The position numbers and the translations under genes are program-made. Shown here piece by piece: positions 25,001 to 40,000 of a stretch of DNA of 64,000 nt. Source of the DNA: Phlebotomus papatasi (lineage: Eukaryota; Arthropoda; Insecta; Diptera; Psychodidae); contig NC_077223.1 in assembly GCF_024763615.1 (NCBI RefSeq), positions 57,288,627 through 57,352,626 on the forward strand, given 5' to 3'. Each line of letters begins with the position of its first letter. The first letter of the stretch is position 1. The notes below the pieces were generated by a model. The model did not search any database. It worked only from the letters and a program-made list of their open reading frames with translations, and was not told the origin of the DNA.

Positions 25001-28000
25001 ATTGTTCCAAATGGAGGAAATGTTCCTTACAAAACGGTTATGGTGATTTGAATCAGGAAGCATTTTATATAATTGGCAACAGATTGAAATTGGAGGGTCC
25101 CTTATGGCCTCTACACACTAGAGAAATTTATGTCCATATTGAAGCAAATTGCTTACGTTTTTGTAAAACCGTCAGATAATGGACATATTTAATTGATGTC
25201 TAGCATGTACAGGTAATTAGAGACTTTTTCATTATCTATGAAAGACAAACTTGTAATACTAATGTTTTTCCACTAGGGGAAAGTAGTCAATTTCTGTTCG
25301 TGCCAGACTATCAATATTGCAACCATTGCAACACTTTTCTTTTTCCCAATATAATATTAATAGAATAGAATAGAATTTTTCCTTTAGGAATTGTAATATC
25401 CAAAAACGGACCATATTCAAAGGCTGGAGATTTCGCAAATTTATCACTTCTCTCTACAGACTTTAACTCTTTCACGTCATTAGGGTCATATATGACCCGG
25501 GGAAAAAGTTTTTTTTTTTGACTATTTACATTAATTGAAATCTCTCTGTTTGTGCACGACATCAAAATAGAAGGATGTAAGATTCTTGGCTAATTTTCCC
25601 AAGACTCCAGATATTCAGGAAAAGAAAATATTTGAGATTAAAAATCACGAATTTCGAACTTTGTGAAATGACATTTCTTTTTCAAAATTTTTTATATTCA
25701 TTTATTGTTTTCAGCAAAAAGTTCTTTAGAAGCATAAAATAGAATATCCAAAGATTGTATATTGCATATTTCGATATTATAAACTACTCTCAATTTTTCA
25801 GAAAAGCGCGTAGAATTTTCCGGGTCTTATATGACCCTATTGTCGGCAAGGGAAAAGTTTATGAAAGTGTTTTTGTGCCAACAATGTTGTTGGGACAGTT
25901 AGGACATTGTTTTTCTTTGTGAAATCCAAAAGGAAAATATCTTACTCCTGGACATTTCTTCTTATATCTGATGAATTATAACATAATTTGCAATATTTTA
26001 GAGTATTCTGCAAGCTTCCCATATTGTGCAATTGTATTGTGTGTGAATAAATATGTAGATAAGTTTATTTTTGCCAAATACCAATCAAAATATTGTGACA
26101 GAGACAGTTCAAGGGATTACCAGGAAGATTCCTTGAACACCAGGAGTACAGTGTTCATTAAGACAATCCAGTTTGCCATGGTTTTGGCCAAATTAATAAC
26201 TTCAAGCAAAAAAAACTCTTAAAAGGCCCGTGATATAGATTTTGAAAATGGTATGTATACTTCCCTTGCCGACAATAGGGACATATATGACCCGGAGTTT
26301 TTCCGAGTTTTCACGCAATGGAATTTTTTTTTCCTCTCAGAACTATTATATTTGATCATAAAGCATTAGAAAAAACGCAATTTTACATGAATTCAATTGC
26401 TGAATAAAAGTGTGATGCGAAAGAGTTAAGGACTCTACAAACTGTGAGACATTTTTCTCAAAATGAAGCATTTTGAAGTAAATAACTTGCACATCGTAGG
26501 TTTTATCAACAATTGGGTAAACGACTACGCAACGATAAGTAATTTGCAATAAATGCAGATACAAAGAAAATACAGATTTCCGACTTGATGATACAACTGA
26601 GGATATTTGAAACTTTAAATTGTATTAAATGTTTCAAAATACTACATTTTAACGACGATTTTTCACAAAGTAGGGGCCATTAAACAGGATTTTTTTGGTC
26701 AGTCTGTGTATAAAACAATTTTTTTTATGATTTCTTAATCTAAAATGCAATCAACTCTGGTGTGAGATATTCAAAAAGAGTTCAAAACATCACTTACAGC
26801 TTCTCATTGAGAAACTCTCCCCGTGTGAATTCCGACAATCGTCTTGTGTTACTTTTCCCCACCGATGGCCACCTTTTCTTCGCCAATTGCTGATTAACGC
26901 TGAATTTAATGGCACTCTCCGGCGCCTTCCTTGCGCCTCCGGCCTCCTCTTCACCTCCCGCCAGAATATCCAGTGAATTGCTCTTATAGATCTGTCCACT
27001 GACCTCTCCATTACGCTTAATTCTCGAATAAACCTCCTCACTTTGTGTCTGATTATCATCCTGTGCAAATATATTCCAGATTTCTGGTATTTTTGGACGG
27101 ATGGGCGTAGCTGTTGGTGAAAGGATACTTGAGAATCGTCTTGTATTTTTCTTCTTGTCTTCCTTACGATCCGTTTGTCCATCTTCTAGGACTTTTTCTG
27201 CCACTTTCTCAACAGAAAATCTATTAACAACTTTCTTCGGTTGAGTATCTTGTTTCAGAGATTGAAGGATATCATAAATTGTTCCACATGATCCTGTATC
27301 TAATGTATTTGAGATTGTGGAAGGAGTTAGAGATTTTGGAGCAGTTAGTGTTTTGGATTTCCTTCTTTTTCTCATAAAAGACCCATAACTCTCCAAAGAG
27401 TGCCTCCTAAGGATCTCATATATTGTCCCATAAGTCATGTATTTGTCATACTTTCTGTATGTCTTATTAATCTCATTCTTCCTTAAAGTTATATCATAAA
27501 TTGTTCCATAACTCAAAAGTTTGTCGTACAATGTAAGTTTTCTTGTGTAAATAAGTTTCTTCTCTTCATCCTCCTTCTTTTTCCTTGAATTTTGATTTGA
27601 CTTAACTACAGCCTTTGATGTACATGGTTCTGTATCCAATTCACTAAGTATCGCTCGAAATTCTTCAAGAGATTTTCTTCTATTGTGAGATTGCTGAACA
27701 ATTTCCCTCTTTGCTCTATCTGCTTTCTTAACTACCTCGTTCTCAGTTTCTTGGTTGGCTGTGACTTCAATAAAGCCAGAATCTGAGGAACTCACTGTGC
27801 ATAGTGAGTCAAAACTGGTCTTACGACTAGAACAACTCGATGGCTCTTGCTCGTCATTCTTCAAGACACTTTTCCGACGTCTTTTATCATCTGGTCTACT
27901 ATCTTTTACAATTTTAGGATTTTTTCTTGAGCAACATTTTGCACAACATAGATTTTCTTCATCCTTTGACTTCCCACCCATTACTATACTTTCTACACTC

Positions 28001-31000
28001 AGTCCATAGTCCAGGAGAACCATAGCTGAATCCGTTGGAAGGATTAATCGTCCTTCAGCAGCTGCAGCCACGAGATTCTTCATCACAGCCACATGCTTCT
28101 CTGTGATATTCCCTTCCAATTGAATGCCATGGAGAGCAAAAGCCGCTGGTTTCTTTCCACCATCAACACTGGAATCTGCGCACCAGACAACGGGAATTGT
28201 TGAAGACATCCTTATCTACACTAATCACTTCACTCAATTATTTTAATTTTTTCTTCTGTTTCCAAGCACAGCTTCTTGTATCGTTTTCTTTTCATTGATT
28301 TTGTGCAACACTTATGTAATACCTATTTTCTTATACCGTCACTGAGAGACAAGAGATGTGAGAGTACGGTGAGACACTGTTTGCAAATTGAGTTCCGGGT
28401 TCATACAATTGGGTCAACTTTCATCCACCCAAATGACAAAAATAGTTTTATTCATAATAATGGCACAAACATCCCTCAACAACAAAAAAAAGTTCTTTAG
28501 AAAAAAAATTCAACAAACATCACTTTGTCTTATTAAATTCAGGGAATAAATAAATTTAAAAAAAAAAATAAATAAGTTTCAATAAATAACATTCCCTTGT
28601 GGCACTCAAATCCATGCAACAACCTTCTTCAAAAAAAAAATTTCCCCAACAATGCCACCCGAATATATTGCTAAATATTCGCGTACAATTCACTTTGTCC
28701 AATCTTTTTTTTTTCTTTCTTTTATTTTTTCTACTTCTTACACTTGGTCTCTCTCTCTTTTAATCTTGGCCAACAGCACAGTCGACCATCGCACGACAAA
28801 TTCAAAGAGACAACTGAAATTTCTTAGCACGATTCAAACGTAAAGTTCAGTTGGGGAGTTGGAAGAAATATATAAAACCTGTTTAAAGACAACCATACAA
28901 TTGCAACTTTAAGACCCCCCAACATATACATACGCATGGGTATCACTATATTTTAATTTATTGAACGCACCATTGAGACATGGTGTGTATTTCAACAATC
29001 ATTCCATCGACAACCACGAGTTCGCACCTTAACTTCTCACAATTTTCAATTCTGGGCAAGTTAAAGCATAATAAGAATTAAAAAAGAAATATTATGAAAA
29101 ATTAAATTTAGATACAAAAAAAAGCAAATTTTTATAGAAACCCTGTATAGTAGAATTTTGGAAACTAGGGGAAGTGAGGGATGGTTCGCACGCTTTTTGG
29201 AAGTGAATATTCAAGATTTTTTTCTGGATGAACGGTAAAATGGACAATCAATTGCGCTATACCACAAGAATCTGTGGTCTTTTAACTTTCTATGCGTGCC
29301 TTATTCACTGCCGTAAAATCTGTTCTTTTTCTGGACAGAAAAATGAAAAAAGTATGATGATTTGTGCGAACCTTGCCTGTGGAGGCAAGATTCGCACGAT
29401 GGGTTGTTAAGGTTCGTCATTGCATTTTTTCCTGGAATAACTCTTGCTCACAATTAAAAATTATTTACCGATTATTAGATTTAAGTTCCACGAATCCACG
29501 GAAACCATTATTTCACTAAAAGAAGGTATCTAAAACAGTTTTCTTCTAATTTTTCTGAAGCACTGTTTTTCTTGCAAATTTATGTTGAAAAATCGACTGA
29601 AATGTGAAAATTTCAAATGTGACAACCCTAAAAATTTATCAGCTGTCTTTTCTTCATCTTCCTTTTCTTTTGTTTTCCTCTTTGAGGTTATGTTGTGAGT
29701 TTAAGCTGCTGGAGTTACCTGATGAGTTGGCGAACCATAACACTTTCAGTAGTTGAACCAATACGCAGTGTAGTATTTAGGATTTTTTCGCCACTCGGAA
29801 AATAATTTTCCTCTGATGCAAAAAATATTACGTAAATATCAACCCAGATTAACCCTTCATCTATTGATGTAAGTGATTATTTCTGAAAATCAATTTGACT
29901 GTGAGAAATCACACGAAATGTGAATCATCAAAATTTCCCATTTTGGGCCTTTTTTGCATTTGTGATTCTAGAACCTAGGAAAGAAGGGCTATGTTGTCTA
30001 TTTTTGCAGTGAAGATGAGTTTTATGATAATCTATCTAATGCCTAAGAAATGAGGAACTAGCACTTTTCAAACTAAGAGAAAACTCGGATTGTTCGAAGG
30101 CTCGCGCGTGCGAAGCATCCCTCACTTCCCCTAACCTTTAGTACATTCTTGGGTAATACAAAATAAGGCGTAACTCAGATTTTTTCCGTTTTCATACATT
30201 ATTTGGTATAAATAGTTAGGGTAAGTGTATCAAATTTCGTCATAGTTGCATGCAAGCGTCAAAGTCTCAAGTTTGAAATGTAATATTTTAAATACAAATT
30301 GATTTTTTTTAATTCTTTCTTCTGAGAGTGTTGCTTGGAACCTTGTAAAGAGTTTACCGTCTTTATTTACTCTAAAATCATTCTTAATACATTTTAAAAT
30401 GAATAAAAATATAGACATAGCTTTGGTGCCCTATTTCGGCCACCTTCATTCTCATAGTTCCTTGCCCTTCGGGAATTCTTCCAATATCTTTTTCACGTCA
30501 TTTCGTTTGTCGAAGCTACATTTTTTGTTATTCTTTTGCATTGTATAACCTCTAGAGTACGTAAAATCTAAAAGTTCATGGAAATTCGAGGAACATAAAA
30601 TGTGGCCGAAATTGCAAGCTGGCCGGAATTTGGCACACTTACCCTAGTTGTTCTACAACTACAATAATGTTTAAAATTTAGGCATTGTGTGAAATTAAGT
30701 AGCATTCATGAAGTACTTAATAAGTTCTTAATGTGTTATCCAGGTTGGTAATAGAATACTTAACGATCAAAAGATTAAGGTTTAAATACAGTGTAATTAT
30801 CTAGTGAGCACAGTTAGCTGAAATAGAAGCGTTTTTAGCATTTTTTGTCCAGTCGATCAGCTGATCGGTCAGCAGTACTCGAATAAAAAATGCTAACCAA
30901 CTTTAGATAGTACTGCCTCGCGATGTTGCCGCTCTGAATAAGGATAGGGATAGGGGCATGATGTTTGTTTGTTTTTTTTTGTGTTTCCCTCCGTTAAGAT

Positions 31001-34000
31001 GATGTTCGTAAAAGAACAAAAAATGCTCGTCAAATAATCATTTTGTGAACAATTTTTGCGAAAAAAGTATAAACTTTTAAGAACTTGTTTATTGGATATA
31101 GGATTTACGAGCATTTCGTAAGTTCCCAATAGGAATTCACAAGCATTTACGAACAATTTTAGTCAGGATTCCGCGCTGGGCACAGTTCTACTTCTGCGCT
31201 ACTTCGCGTCCAATTCGACATTCTCCGATCTCTGAATAATCGTAATTTCGGCGTGTTACTTCTATTAAATTTTTCCAAAGCTTTTGATAGCATTCCCCAT
31301 GACCTGCTCTGCTTTAAACTTTACGAGAAATTTAATCTCTCCTCCTCGGCAGTGTCCCTGATTGTATCCTATCTCCATGGACGCACTAAAAGCGTTATGC
31401 CCTAGACACACTTACGACTTAAGCCGAGAGACGACTTAGTAGAAAATGATGGAAATGAAATTTAACCACTATGTCGAGTATAATTACACTAAGCCGTCTC
31501 TCAGCTAATCCTCAGGTCTGTCAAGGCCCTTAGAGCGAGCGGCTGCTTATCTGAATCTGCAAGTTTACATTGTGACGTGACTCAAGGGTCATTACTGGGC
31601 CCATTTCTCTTTTCTCTGTTCATTAACGACCTTCCGTCAGTTTTACTTGGTTGCTCCTACCACCTATATGCAGATGACCTGGAAGTGTTTTCTGAGGGTA
31701 ATCCAAACAACTCAGCCGAGACTTTTAGTCACCTAAATATGGTCTTGGCTCGCATCATGACCTGGGTAATTCAAAATGGCCTTACCCTATAACAACCCTA
31801 AAAAATCACAAGCCCTCATAATATCTAAAAGATCGCTATGTTGGCCAATCACACCTCTTACAATTTATGGGCAACCCATTCCTTTTGTTTGCATCATGTT
31901 CAACTCGTCTTTCACTTAGTCAGACCATATCTCTCATATAAACCAAAGAGTTAACGAGTTAACTTAACTAAGAGTTAGCTCTTAGTTAAGGCGTTGCTCA
32001 TACCCATAATAACCTATGGGGCTGAGCTATTCTTCACAGCTGATAGTGAAACGTTACGAAGTCTATCTGTGACTTAGGAAGTGTAAATTTAGTAGAAAAA
32101 CGCTTCTCTGTACAAATAAAGTGTCCCAATCATGCGAATGACTAATTTATTTTTATTTACAATTTTTGCAATGGAAAAAGTACTTAAAAACATTGTTTAA
32201 ATTTAGCTGAAAAAACCTAAAAATGTAGTAAACCAACTTGATAGGGTAAGTGTGCCAAATTTCGGCATAGTTGCATGCAAGCGTCAAAGTCTCAAGTTTA
32301 AAATGTTATATTTTAAATACAAATTGATTTTTTTTTTAATTCTTTCTTTTATAGGAGTGTTGCTTGGAACCTTGTAAAGAGTTTACCGTCTTTATTTACT
32401 CTAAAATCATTCTTAATACATTTTAAAATGAATAAAAATATAGACATAGCTTTGGTGCCCTATTTCGGCCACCTTCATTCTCATAGTTCCTTGCCCTTCG
32501 GGAATTCTTCCAATATCTTTTTCACGTCATCTCGTTTGTCGAAGCTACATTTTTTGTTATTCTTTTTCATTGTATAACCTCTAGAGTACGTAAAAACTAA
32601 AAGTTCATGGAAATTCGAGGAACAAAAAAGGTGGTCGAAATTGCAAGCTGGCCGGAATTTGGGACATTTACCCTAAGTGTTTTACATAATTTGGTCACAT
32701 CATCAGTCGCAAACCAATTGTCTTACTTTGGCTATAAATTGTTTTGGAAATCTGTTAAAAATGTAATAAAAAAGCTATTGTTCGCTACGTAAATTTAAGA
32801 TTTTTTGATTTGAAAAATTAAAATAGAAAAATTGCATTTCAGTCGACGGTTTTCATTCTTTTCGAAGTTAGAGATCAAGCGGTTAGATATATTAACTTCA
32901 AGTTTTGGAAAGACCGCAATCTCTATAAAGGCAGACTCAGATATCAAAATTCTTGTTATATTACAACGTCCTCCACAGTAAGAGTTTTTGTTGTTTTTTT
33001 TTTTTCTTTTTTGAACATTGACATTATCATAGTAATATATGTACAACATGTTCTTTAAAAGTCTCATTTTTATAGAGAAAATCAAAATTTCAGTGGGAAT
33101 CTACAAATCTTGTTAAGTGGCGGAAATATTTTTCTGATCATGAGCCAAAAAGGTGAAATTGAGTATTTCTCCTCGTACATTGAACAACAAACATTCAAGT
33201 TTTGGCACAATTCAGGGTGAACCTTCGACTGGGGCGCATAAATAACAAAAGATTCCTCATAAGGAATACTAATCAGTTTATGAAGAACACTAAAAAAAAA
33301 CAAACACACACTCAATGCTCAATGCAATTTTCCAAAGTGCGCTGAAGAGAATTGGAAGAAGGCAAATAAAGGTGCGAACCCCATACTTTTCCATCCACCG
33401 TATAAAAGTGTTTATACGTTTATAGTGTTAAATTAACTAATATACTCACGCGACAAGTGTCTTAGGAATGAAATGCATTCTACACTCATATTTATTTCCC
33501 TCTTTGGCCACCTTTTCTTGTCTCTGTCGCACCTTCCTTGGGTGACTTCTTTATCACATCGCCACGAAACTCTTTTAATGCTTGGACTTTTTCAACAATG
33601 AAAATACATAATTTCTTGTGGGCACTGTTGTCCAAGCAATTGTTGAACTCTTTTCCTTAACCCTTTCATTAATAAATTGTTCATTCCCAGTGCTTATAGA
33701 GATGCAATCGCGTATTAATAAAAATGTTGCCAATATATAATATATATAAAAAAAACATAAATTATGAGAATAAATCATGACGTGTCTATCGCGTAATTTC
33801 AATTCTCTCTCACACACTTTTAATCTTTTTCCTCAAATTCATGCAAAATATGCAAATTCATTTCTTCGTGTTTTTCTGCTTCAGTAGCATTGTTTGAACA
33901 AGATGAGATGTTTGAGAATTTGTCCAAACAAAGACCGGATTGAGGAAATTCAATTTCAGCCAAGAGATTTTTGGCCCTGAATTGGCTTTTCCAAATCGTT

Positions 34001-37000
34001 CCATCAGTAACAGAAAAAAAGGGAAGGTGTAGTAAGAAAAAAAAAAACATTCAGTTTAAAATTATTTCCTTTTTCCAACTTCCATACCAATCGACATTTT
34101 TCCGCCTTTTATCAGTGTTTCTACTTTGCCAACAATATTATTTTTTTTTTTACGAAAGAGTCATTTTCATTGCCATTTGAGTTTCTTGCACCCAATCCAA
34201 CACAGCAAGGATGGACAAGGTGAATAACACACTTTGAATTCAATCATCTTCCTTCTTTTCTCGCTACATTCGTTCATCTTCTGCATTTCTTTTTATTTGC
34301 ACTCTCCTCCCAGTATACCCTCTTTCTCACCAAGTTCATCTTTTCTCTCTTCGAAGTTCTTTCACTGTTGCATTCAAATAAATTGTCCGTCGAAAAGAGA
34401 CAAGCGAGAGAAACAGTGAAATTTTTCGGGATGGACATTTATCAAGTCAAACACCGTGAGACATTCTACCTTAACCCTGTATCACTGTTGTTGGTAAAAA
34501 TAAACAACATGAATGAAACAGGCGTTAAAAAAAATTATGAATAAAATAAATTGGGGTAAAAATTAAATCCAAATGTGTAAAATTTACACTAATTCAATTA
34601 AATAATATATTAAATTTAACCAAAAATAAAACTCCTGGTGTCCAAAGAATCGTTAAAAAAAAGTTCTTTAGTACTTCAAACTTTGAAGGATTATACGGGT
34701 TTTGCCTTTTTCCTAAGTTCTTGAAGGTATCGAAATCCTGAATAACAACTGAATAACAACTTTTTTAATTAATTATAGTAAATAAAATTTAATATCGAAT
34801 TTGTTTGTCAACATTTTTCTAATATTAATAAGAAATTAGAAAAGTTAAGCCATTTGGCTAAACCTTATATCTGAAGTCTGAATTATGCATGCTTCAGATC
34901 TAAGTCAAATCGGACTCTAATTGTGATATAATAACAACTATATCGGCATTTCACAGGTGCTAAAATCAAAAAGTTGATTTTCGAGGTTTCGATGTCGATT
35001 ATCACAAAATCCCCATATTCGATTGTAACTGAGGAATCATTGTTTCGAATTTTTATATAATTTTATATAAATTTTTTAATATTAATTGAACTAACAAAAT
35101 AATCCTTTTATCAGGCAACTTATTATTTATATTTATTATAATTACTGCTCTAACTCCACGGAGAGAGCATTAATCCCTCGATTTTTTCACCCCCTCAAAA
35201 TTTTCACCTTCCACCCCTCGGAGACCACTTTTGTCAACAAATCTTCACGTTTCAGACGATTTCTGAGAAATGTCGTCACGCTGTTTGTCCGTCTGTCCGA
35301 CCGGCTGTCGCCAGCTCTAAAGGACAAACGATTAGAGATAGAGACTTGGGACCTAAGGGGGACCCCCTCATATGTTGACCCAAGGATCGTTAACATTCCC
35401 CTCATTTTTCCCCCACCAATCCCCTTTTAGAGATTACCTAGGCGGACATTTCGTCCTTAGACGAAAATAGCGTTGAATCATTCCTAATTACGGTTTTTCA
35501 AGTCAAAGGTTAAAAAGACACTAGAGAGCGTATTTATCAAGCGAATGCTATCATGTTTGGGCTCGTTGGAAAGGTCTTGGAATTTCCTATAAAACTGAAC
35601 CGGTAATGAACCGGTTCATAGCCGATAACTAATTTTTATCCGAAAATTGATACTTTTAAAACAATTTTGGAGGATCTTTTGAATGATATATCAATCGGTT
35701 CAAATCGGTTGAGAACCGGTAAATGGTAAATGATGCGAAAATACTTCTGAGGTATATAGAATCTAAGTCACGAGTTCGAGCATTTCACAAAGCCTGGGAC
35801 GCTTTGCCACGCCTTTTTTTTATATATAACGGTCTTTATAATATACTATATAAATAATTTATACACTGAGAGAAATCCGAAAAAGTTAAAATAACATTCA
35901 GGAAATGTTAATTTTACCCTGCAGTATTGATCCAAAATCGGTGTAAATATTACCCTTTTTAGGTGTATTGGGGGTTCAAGTTACCCTTTTTCATGTTAAT
36001 TTTACCCTTAAAAAGGTGTAAAATTAACATTAAAAAATGTTGATATATTTTTACACCTAAAAAGTGTTAAAATTATGAGGAAAAAAAAGTTAATCGCACC
36101 CTCTTTTTTTCTCAGTGTAGAAAATATAAATCATTTCGAACCATTGTTCTTCACCCAAACTATAAACGCTTGTAACTTATGACCGATTTATATTTTACAC
36201 ATTTATCGAATTTTCAAAACGATTTAAATGAACTTCTACTTTTTTTTGTATATATTCTTATATTCAAAGTATTGTGTACAAAAGATTAAAAAGTGATAAT
36301 CCCAGATACACTTAACCCAGCACCACCCAAATCTAATCCTTAGAATCCTTAGCCGCTCCCTACTAATCGGGACAATCGGGCTAAAAGAAACCGAAAAATC
36401 TGGCCACCTTTTATTAGCCGTTAATATTTTTTAGTTAAGAATAATTTCAGATTATATCTAAATCCGATTTTGGATTAAAGTTTCGGGTACAAAATTACGT
36501 GGAGCCAATTTTATCCATTCATTATTCATTATTCATTTTGCTTTATCTCACAATCTAATTTGTTCGTATTCCAAATTGTAAGCACTTAAAAATATCCTGA
36601 TAAATAAAAAAACTCAGCTAGCATAGGCTTATCTTAGTTAATAAGTAGTTTTTATTTATTTTTACTTTTTTCAAAATCTTTCAAAAGTTTGTAGATTTTT
36701 CAATTTACTTCTCAATTTCGGACTTCACTTTTTACTTCTACATTTAAATAGTGATTTGTCAAAATTTCAAATTTTTCAAAAATGCTTCGGAAAATATTTT
36801 TGGCTTTAATAAAATTAATCATTTTCTTCCCTGACTTGTCATGAATCTATCGTAGAAACGATCCGATAACAACAAATGTTCATTATAACTTAAAATGAAG
36901 AAATATTTCTTAGAAATCTGTTTAAATTAAAAGTATCTTACAAAAACAAAGTGACGCAATAAAACAGCCCAGGTAAAAAAGAGATAATTACTATCACTAA

Positions 37001-40000
37001 GTAATCGTACTTCATTCAAGGAATTTTCCACTGTACTCAGAAATTAATTAGAACTCTTCTTCATCTCTGCATCCGTCAATATGTTACAATATAATCGCGT
37101 GAATCACTAGCAGCTACCATTAATGATTTTTTTTCAGCATATGTACAAATAGGAAACTCATTGTTATCCACATTACAATACTCATCAATATTGAACTCAA
37201 TTGGATGTTTGTTGACACATTTATTGAGTGTTTTTTTTTTTTCAAAGGAATTTTTCCGCTTCAACTTATTTTGATGAATTATCCGGGGATGTTTTAATGA
37301 AGGGTTAATACTCAATAAACAATTTTTTTTTCTGAGTATAAAATTCACATTCCAGGGTGTGTATAATTTTTCTTATTTTTTTTTTAATGCCTTTCTGACT
37401 GAATTCTTTATTCTTTGCCTCTGTCGCAATATAAATTACAATATCAATGCCCTTTCTCTCATCTTCTCTCACAGAGCACATTATGAACAATTTATTCTAA
37501 TCATATTCTTTGACGAAAAAAATGCGACCTCGCCTATTTTATCTCTCACAACAATAAGCACGAGAGTCTCCCAAAGCAATGCGACAATTACACTTTACCC
37601 ATAAGCACCATTATATTTGAGGCTCAAGCGGTAAAATATAATATGAAACATTCTGGCGTCATTGCAACTTGCCATTAGAAATATCGTCCAAGAAGGTGGT
37701 GTGTTGTATTTTTTACCATAAATTCCTCATCATTACCAATATATTAATTGCTAATTCTTAATATGTATTATTTCCCGAAGGTTATCTTTCTTGTACATTA
37801 AAATCATCACCACTTGCTAGTTTTTTTTTTTATTTCAACAAGAACTCAATTGAATTATAAAATTTTGTTCCCCACCTTCCAACAAAAAATAGTTTCTTTT
37901 ATTCTCTGCAATTTGCTCTGCATTGAATTTCCATTTGGCAGAGTGGCAAAAGTGCAAAAAAGGAAAAAAAAGAAGCAAAGGCAGACCTTCAGAGTTATTG
38001 AGGAGACTCTTAATAAAAACCATCAAATGAAGCAGAAAATCAGTTTTTTTCTTATAAAATGCAATTTTCCTTCGACAAACTACCCATTTCTTATTCATTT
38101 AGAACAAGCTTTTTTGACTCAATAATTAAAATTGCAAATGTGGCCTACACACACACAGACTTCTCATGCTTAAAATATTTAATCAAGAATTCGGAAGCTA
38201 ATAATAAAATCAAACAAATAGTAAATGTTTTCAGGAAGACAGAAAAAAACTTCCTGAAAAAAAATCAAAATTTTGGATTTCTCTACGTTAAAGGGATTGC
38301 AATGACAGTTACAATAATTTTGTGGAAATTCCAAAGCAAAAGAAAAATGTTATCAATCGTTGCAAAAATAAATTTCACTTAAAATTTAAAGAAAAGTCTC
38401 AAAAACAAATTTAAAAAAGTTAAAGGATAAGTTTACAAATTAGATTGTGACATAGATAATATATAAATAAAAATTTAGTAATTGTATTTGCTAAAAAAAA
38501 TTCTGCATTACCATGATTACAATATAGAGCTGTGAAGAACTCTCATTTGGATCATGTTATGAATTAGGTCGTTTTACTTTACATGAGATACTCTAATTGT
38601 GATCCAACAAGAACTGTGCAAACATTTCTATTATAGTTGGAACATAGGGCTATAGCCCAACGATCTTAACGGTATGTAAATTTTGTACACAACGGTCTTA
38701 TTTTTTGAAACTGATAAACTAGGAAAGAAGGATTTCAGACTTCATACACACTTTAGCGTTGAACACTTCATATATTTCCCATATTCCTTTAATGAATCTG
38801 ATCTAGGATAAGTGTGCCAAATTCCGGCCAGCTTGCAATTCCGGCCACCTTATTTGTTCCTAGAATTTCCATTATTTTTTTTAGTTTTTACATACTCTAG
38901 AGATTTACAATACAAAAGAATAGCAAAAACTTTAGCTTTGACAAACGAGAAGGCGTGAAAAAGACATTGAAAGAATTCCCGAAGGGCAAGGAACTATGAG
39001 AATAAAGGTGGCCGAAATAGAGCACTAAAGCTATGTTTACATTTTTATTCATTTTAAAATATATTAAGAATGATTTTAGAGTAAATACAGACGATAAACT
39101 GTCTAGAAGATTCCAAGCAACGATCCTTAAGAAGAAGGAATAAAAAAATCAATTTGTATTAAAAATATTTCATTTCAACCTTGAGACTTTGGCGCTTGCA
39201 TGCAACTATGCCGAAATTTGGCACACTTAACCTGTGGCAATTCTGAAGTCATATATTTCGAACAGCCGAGTCAGTCCGAATAGAAAACGAATTAATTAAA
39301 AAAATCTTTAAGAAATTATCAAGATAGGGTAAATGTGCCAAATCTCGGCATAGTTGCATGCAAGCGTCAAAGTTTCAAGTTTGAAATGTAATATTTTAAA
39401 TACAAATTGATTTTTTTATTCTTTCTTCTAAAAGAGTGTTACTTTGGAACCTTGTAAAAAGTTTGCCGTCTTTATTAGGTGAGATTCTTAACAATCTCAC
39501 CTACTATAATCCTAACAAAATTTCATGTCGTCCGATCGACCTCAAACTTGGCCAAAATGTGTTTCAGCACTTCCTGATCACGAATATATATGTGGCTATT
39601 TTACGTTCCCGGCCGGCCGCTCTTTGGAGCTTAATAGCTCCTAAACTAAAAAAGATATCGACTTGCGGTTTTCGGCAAAGGTTATATATCGGGTGAAAAT
39701 TGCAACTTGGTGCATTGACCCCCCACCCCCCACCCCTCCTTCCGCCATTTTTAAGACCCCCCTTTTTTTGTTTTCTCAATAGCTCCGCCCCTATGGCATC
39801 GAGCGGGCTCAAATTTTAGTATGTTATAGCTGGGCCTTAGAGCTTTCCATCAATACCAAACTTAAAGTTCCCCGACCCCCCTGACCCGAGCTATAAGGGT
39901 CCAAAAAAAATTTCTTAAAATGTCCATAACTCCGGTTCTAATTGTCAGAATTTAAAAAGTGAGGGCTTTTTGGAAAGCTCTCGTGAAATGCCACTTCCCT

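Noticed and set aside
24934..25179. 81-codon plus-strand frame
   Set aside because: Its second half overlaps a transposon end found also near 60860 (GGCCTCTACACACTA), so it is not a host gene.
26790..27182. 130-codon alternative frame inside the nested gene
   Set aside because: Overlaps the 471-codon frame in another phase and is Arg-rich from antiphase reading.
33820..34050. Possible additional nested exon on the minus strand
   Set aside because: No good acceptor, homopolymer-rich start and no recognisable domain.
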